In this document: one piece after another, positions 5,668 through 8,958 of the stretch
How the letters are laid out: every line of letters begins with the position of its first letter
How positions within the stretch are numbered: position 1 is the first letter of the stretch
NCBI GenBank assembly: GCA_012735355.1
Contig: JAAYHP010000340.1
Location: 1-8,958, forward strand
DNA length: 8,958 bases
Direction of reading: 5' to 3'
Source: Lysinibacillus sp.
GTDB taxonomy: Bacteria > Bacillota > Bacilli > Bacillales_A > Planococcaceae
Notes under the pieces: model-generated
Seen by the model: the letters and a program-made list of their open reading frames with translations, nothing else
Database searches by the model: none
What the model was told of the DNA's origin: nothing
Program-made: the position numbers and the translations under genes

Positions 5668-8600
5668 AAACTTGTTAACACCTCGATAAAACGTCCAGTC
5701 GGTGTAATCATGTTTGTAATCTGTGCAATCGTGCTGGGCTTTATCTCTTTAAGAGATTTAAAAGTAGAATTGTTTCCGCAAATGGATTTACCAATAGCGG
5801 TAGTTGCTACAAGTTATCAAGGAGCTGCTCCTCAAGAAGTAGAAGAGTTAATTTCCAAACCAATTGAATCAGCGGTTTCTACGGTTCAAGGAATGGATAC
5901 GATACAATCGGTTTCTACACAAGGGGCATCCCTTGTATTAATGATGTTTGATTATGGTAGGGACATTGATGATGCAATGATCGATGTCCGAGAAAAGATC
6001 GATCAAATTGCTGGTATGCTACCGGACGGTGCCAACGATCCGATGGTTATGCGTCTCGATCCTAACGCGACACCAGTTGTTATCGCCAGTTTATCCGGTG
6101 CTAGTTTAGAAGTATTGCAAGATATCGCAGAGTCAGATGTTCAAGCAGCCATTGAAAGGGCACCGGGCGTTGCTTCTGCAACAATTATTGGTGGTAAAGA
6201 GCGAGAAATACGTGTCAACTTGAATCAAGCAATGCTAACGAACTATGGCATAACCGGTTCTCAAATTATCGCTGCATTACAAGCGGAAAATCGTTCGATA
6301 TCTGCTGGAACCGTTGAACGGGGCGGACAAGATGTTCAATTGCGTGTTGTAGGGGAATATACATCAATTAGTGATATCGAAAATACATTAATCACTTTGA
6401 ATAACGGAGAGAAAGTTCGTGTTAAAGATGTAGCAGATGTAGAAGATACTTTCAAGGAAGTATCATCTGTTTCTCGCGTAGATGGCGAAGACACACTAAT
6501 TTTCTCCATAATGAAACAATCTGATGCAAACTCTGTTGAAACAGCTGAAGAAATTCAAAAAGTAATTGATAAATTAAATGAAAAGTATGCTGATCGTGGC
6601 ATAGAAGTAAAAAATATCATGGACACGTCGGTGTACATTACTGCTTCCATCGATTCGGTAATTAATAATATGATAGTCGGTGGTGTGCTCGCTGCTTTAG
6701 TTTTGATACTTTTCTTAAGAAGTATTAAAGCAACATTAGTCATTGCAGTATCGATGCCGATTTCCATCATTTCTACTTTTACTTTAATGTATTTTACAGG
6801 AGAAACATTAAACATTATTTCCATGGGTGGTCTTGCCCTTGGAATTGGGATGATGGTCGATAGTTCCATCGTTATTTTAGAAAATATTTATAAAAAGCGA
6901 TCGGAAGGAATGTCTATTCGAGAAGCGGCATTTGAAGGTGCTTCCGAATTAGGACCAGCCGTTATTGCATCCACATTAACGACGGCTGCCGTATTCGTCC
7001 CAGTAGTATTTACGGATGGATTAGCATCTCAAATATTCCGTCCATTAGCATTAACCGATGTCTTTGCACTAACTGCATCATTAGTTGCAGCTATCACATT
7101 AGTGCCGATGTTTTCTACTCAATTTATGAGAAATGTAAATATCTCTATTGATGAAGAAAACGCGACGGATTGGTTTAATCGTTTATTAAGTAAATTTAAA
7201 AAGTTTTATGGAAGAGTATTAGAGAAAGCATTGCATCGAAGAAAGACGGTAATTGCCATCGTTACTGCTGCATTTTTCGGAAGTTTTGCCTTATTCCCTG
7301 TCGTCGGCATGGAATTAATGCCAGCAACAGATAGTGGTCAAATTACAATTACTGCGACACTTCAAAACGGTGCCCAATTACAAGAAACAGAAGCAGTTGT
7401 AGAGGAAATTAATAATAGATTAGAAAAATTCGAAGATATTATTAAAGTTAACTATGTAAATATTGGTGGCTCAAACGGAGTTAGTGCCGGAAGTAAAAAC
7501 GTCGCTTCTTATATGATTGAGCTTGTGAGTTCTTCGGAGAGAGATATTACTACTGAACAGTTCATTAAAGAAATGAATGAGATGGTAAGTGATATTACCG
7601 GAGCAGAAATTACCATTGTAGAAAATAGCCACGGTATGTCTACCGGTTCTCCGATAACGGTTTCTATATCAGGGGATAGTTTAGAAGTATTGGAAGACTT
7701 AGGTCAACAAGTAGTTTGGCTTATACAGGATATCGAAGGTACTTTGAACGTTGAAAGCTCATTATCAGAGGGCAATCCTGAAGTGCAAGTCGTTGTAAAC
7801 CGTGAACTAGCATCTGCTTTTGGGCTAAGCTACCAACAGATTATGAACGAAATCAATGTAGCCTTTAATGGTCAAACAGCCACAATATATAAAGAAGGCG
7901 GAAACGAGTATGATGTAACGGTTACATTGCCGAAAGAAAGTACAGAAACGATTCGAGACTTAGAAACTTTCATTATTCGTAATAATCAAGGTGAAAATAT
8001 ACCTTTATCTGCCGTTGCACAATTAGTACCAGTTCAAGGTCCAACGCAAATTACCCGAAACGACCAAGTGCGTACAATAAATGTAACGAGCGATGTAATC
8101 GGGCGTGATTTAGGAAGTGTCTCACAAGAACTTCAAACAAAATTAAATCAAATAAAATTGCCTGATGGATATGAAATTTCCATGGGTGGAGAAGTGGAAA
8201 CTATGATGGAATCCTTCACCCAATTAACTTTAGCTCTATTGTTAGGTATTTTCCTAGTATATATGGTAATGGCGGTACAATTTGAGTCATTTACTTACCC
8301 GTTTATCATTATGTTCTCTTTACCAACGATGATTATCGGTGTAATTTTAGGACTCGTTATTGTAGGGATACCGTTAAGCTTACCTGGTTTCATTGGGCTT
8401 ATCATGCTTGCAGGGATAGTTGTAAACAACGGTATTCTACTCGTTGATTATACGAATACTTTACGTCGAAAAGGTATGGAACGAATGGAAGCCATTATAG
8501 AAGCGGGTAAAAGTCGTGTTCGTCCAATCTTTATGACGACAGCTACAACGGTATTAGCAATGATACCATTAGCACTTGCAATTGGAGAAGGTGCTGAGAA

Positions 8601-8847
8601 CCAACAACCAATGGCCGTTGTTGTTGTATTTGGATTAACAGCTTCAACACTGTTTACATTAATATTTGTTCCAGTAATGTATGTTGTCATTGACAACATG
8701 TCAGAAAAAGTGAAGAGCTTATTCAATAAAGACAAAACAGATCAATCTGGCAAGCCTGGAAGACGATTATTTAAACGCAAAAAAGCGAAAAATAAAGAAG
8801 TTGAAAAGGAATTAGAAACAATCAGTGGAAATCCTGATTTAACGTAA
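5665..8847 (+). CDS. RND efflux permease, HAE1/AcrB-like
   Basis: A 1060-residue proton-driven exporter, close to AcrB in length (about 1050). It has the RND plan: TM1 (about 12-29), large extracytoplasmic porter loop (about 33-330), TM2-TM6, TM7 (about 528-546), second large loop, TM8 (about 855-872) to TM12 (about 993-1009). Family motifs include F-P-Q-M-D-L-P after TM1, G-x-x-x-G-x-M-V-D-S-S-I-V-x-L-E-N-I in TM4, and G-I-V-V-N-N-G-I-L-L-V-D-Y in TM10. D399 matches the essential AcrB D407; S400 stands for D408 and N921 for K940, a reduced proton relay as in CusA-type and many Firmicutes members. A 50-residue tail after TM12 is hydrophilic, with a basic cluster (R-R-L-F-K-R-K-K). It starts at TTG directly behind the adaptor gene. 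It is intact, without frameshift. Bacillus subtilis SwrC/YerP is the functional analogue in Gram-positives, but the N-terminus differs from what I recall of SwrC, so no symbol is given. Substrate unknown. Confidence 0.95.
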   Translation: MKLVNTSIKRPVGVIMFVICAIVLGFISLRDLKVELFPQMDLPIAVVATSYQGAAPQEVEELISKPIESAVSTVQGMDTIQSVSTQGASLVLMMFDYGRDIDDAMIDVREKIDQIAGMLPDGANDPMVMRLDPNATPVVIASLSGASLEVLQDIAESDVQAAIERAPGVASATIIGGKEREIRVNLNQAMLTNYGITGSQIIAALQAENRSISAGTVERGGQDVQLRVVGEYTSISDIENTLITLNNGEKVRVKDVADVEDTFKEVSSVSRVDGEDTLIFSIMKQSDANSVETAEEIQKVIDKLNEKYADRGIEVKNIMDTSVYITASIDSVINNMIVGGVLAALVLILFLRSIKATLVIAVSMPISIISTFTLMYFTGETLNIISMGGLALGIGMMVDSSIVILENIYKKRSEGMSIREAAFEGASELGPAVIASTLTTAAVFVPVVFTDGLASQIFRPLALTDVFALTASLVAAITLVPMFSTQFMRNVNISIDEENATDWFNRLLSKFKKFYGRVLEKALHRRKTVIAIVTAAFFGSFALFPVVGMELMPATDSGQITITATLQNGAQLQETEAVVEEINNRLEKFEDIIKVNYVNIGGSNGVSAGSKNVASYMIELVSSSERDITTEQFIKEMNEMVSDITGAEITIVENSHGMSTGSPITVSISGDSLEVLEDLGQQVVWLIQDIEGTLNVESSLSEGNPEVQVVVNRELASAFGLSYQQIMNEINVAFNGQTATIYKEGGNEYDVTVTLPKESTETIRDLETFIIRNNQGENIPLSAVAQLVPVQGPTQITRNDQVRTINVTSDVIGRDLGSVSQELQTKLNQIKLPDGYEISMGGEVETMMESFTQLTLALLLGIFLVYMVMAVQFESFTYPFIIMFSLPTMIIGVILGLVIVGIPLSLPGFIGLIMLAGIVVNNGILLVDYTNTLRRKGMERMEAIIEAGKSRVRPIFMTTATTVLAMIPLALAIGEGAENQQPMAVVVVFGLTASTLFTLIFVPVMYVVIDNMSEKVKSLFNKDKTDQSGKPGRRLFKRKKAKNKEVEKELETISGNPDLT

Positions 8848-8855
8848 ATCAAGAA

Positions 8856-8958
8856 GAGGTTGGGACATATAGCTAATTTAATTAAGAATCAGTGAAGAAG
8901 CATAGTAAAAAAATGATATGCAACGAAAATTGATTGGAGTGACGGGGCGACTCCAACG
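8856..8958 (+). repeat. Start of an intergenic repeat-like element, cut by the window end
   Basis: GAGGTTGGGACATA begins 8 bases after the permease stop and is followed by AT-rich sequence, then GATTGGAGTGACGGGGCGA (8932-8950). This last piece matches the left-end element's GATTTAAGTGAAGGCGGCGA in 16 positions with one single-base gap. GAGGTTGGGACAT-type starts are, from memory, recurrent in intergenic regions of Firmicutes. No gene is visible after 8847. Confidence 0.45.
8934..8956 (+). repeat. Hairpin inside the right-end element
   Basis: TTGGAGT (8934-8940) and ACTCCAA (8950-8956) form a perfect 7-bp stem around a GC-rich 9-base loop. No T-run follows within the window, so it is not called a terminator, but it could be part of one or of a longer cruciform that continues past the edge. 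Confidence 0.6.

Noticed and set aside
6555..6869. Antisense reading frames in the permease gene, also 8448-8735 and 5469-5711
   Set aside because: All lie opposite well-conserved RND coding sequence and have no start signals or recognisable products.
5665..8847. Naming the permease swrC (yerP)
   Set aside because: Both are Gram-positive RND pumps near a TetR gene, but the N-terminal sequence and the three-gene operon differ from what I recall for SwrC; orthology needs a phylogeny.
8934..8956. Right-end hairpin as the operon terminator
   Set aside because: The stem is good but no T-run follows before the window ends, and it appears to be part of the repeat-like element.

Overview
The window looks like chromosome of a low-GC, endospore-forming Gram-positive bacterium (Bacillales, Bacillaceae or Planococcaceae type). 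The basis is AT-rich composition, strong AAGGAGG-type ribosome binding sites, frequent non-ATG starts, a LysM/GH18 spore-cortex-lytic enzyme of the YaaH/SleL family, and intergenic repeats of a style common in Bacillaceae. No phage, insertion sequence, tRNA, rRNA or CRISPR is visible.

Layout. Positions 1-194 hold no gene, but the distal part of an intergenic repeat-like element on the minus strand. A minus-strand gene (195-1607) encodes a three-LysM GH18 hydrolase, probably a spore cortex peptidoglycan glucosaminidase; its start codon seems to be CTG. A hairpin terminator (1676-1710) separates it from a minus-strand TetR-type repressor (1751-2659) with a long C-terminal part. The 210-base divergent region (2660-2869) carries a good promoter for the repressor with a perfect inverted repeat over its -10 box, plus candidate promoters for the rightward operon and a degenerate second operator. 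The plus-strand operon (2870-8847) has three genes: a secreted TolC-like coiled-coil protein, a lipoprotein RND/MFP adaptor, and an HAE1-type RND permease started at TTG three bases after the adaptor stop. The last ~100 bases start another intergenic repeat-like element.

How it fits together. The operon has all three parts of a Gram-negative tripartite RND exporter (permease, adaptor, TolC-like duct), in what appears to be a cell with one membrane. The duct protein keeps both tip motifs of the TolC family (G-L-[VL]-S-x-x-D-F-D-x-A, once per half). The adaptor keeps the R-x3-L-x6-S hairpin-tip motif known to dock onto TolC. The places where TolC's membrane beta-strands should lie are instead short acidic, hydrophilic linkers. 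The best reading is a barrel-less, extracellular TolC-like tube that could extend an RND pump outward through a thick cell wall, controlled by the divergent TetR repressor. Substrate is unknown. Family assignments are firm; the assembly model is inference.
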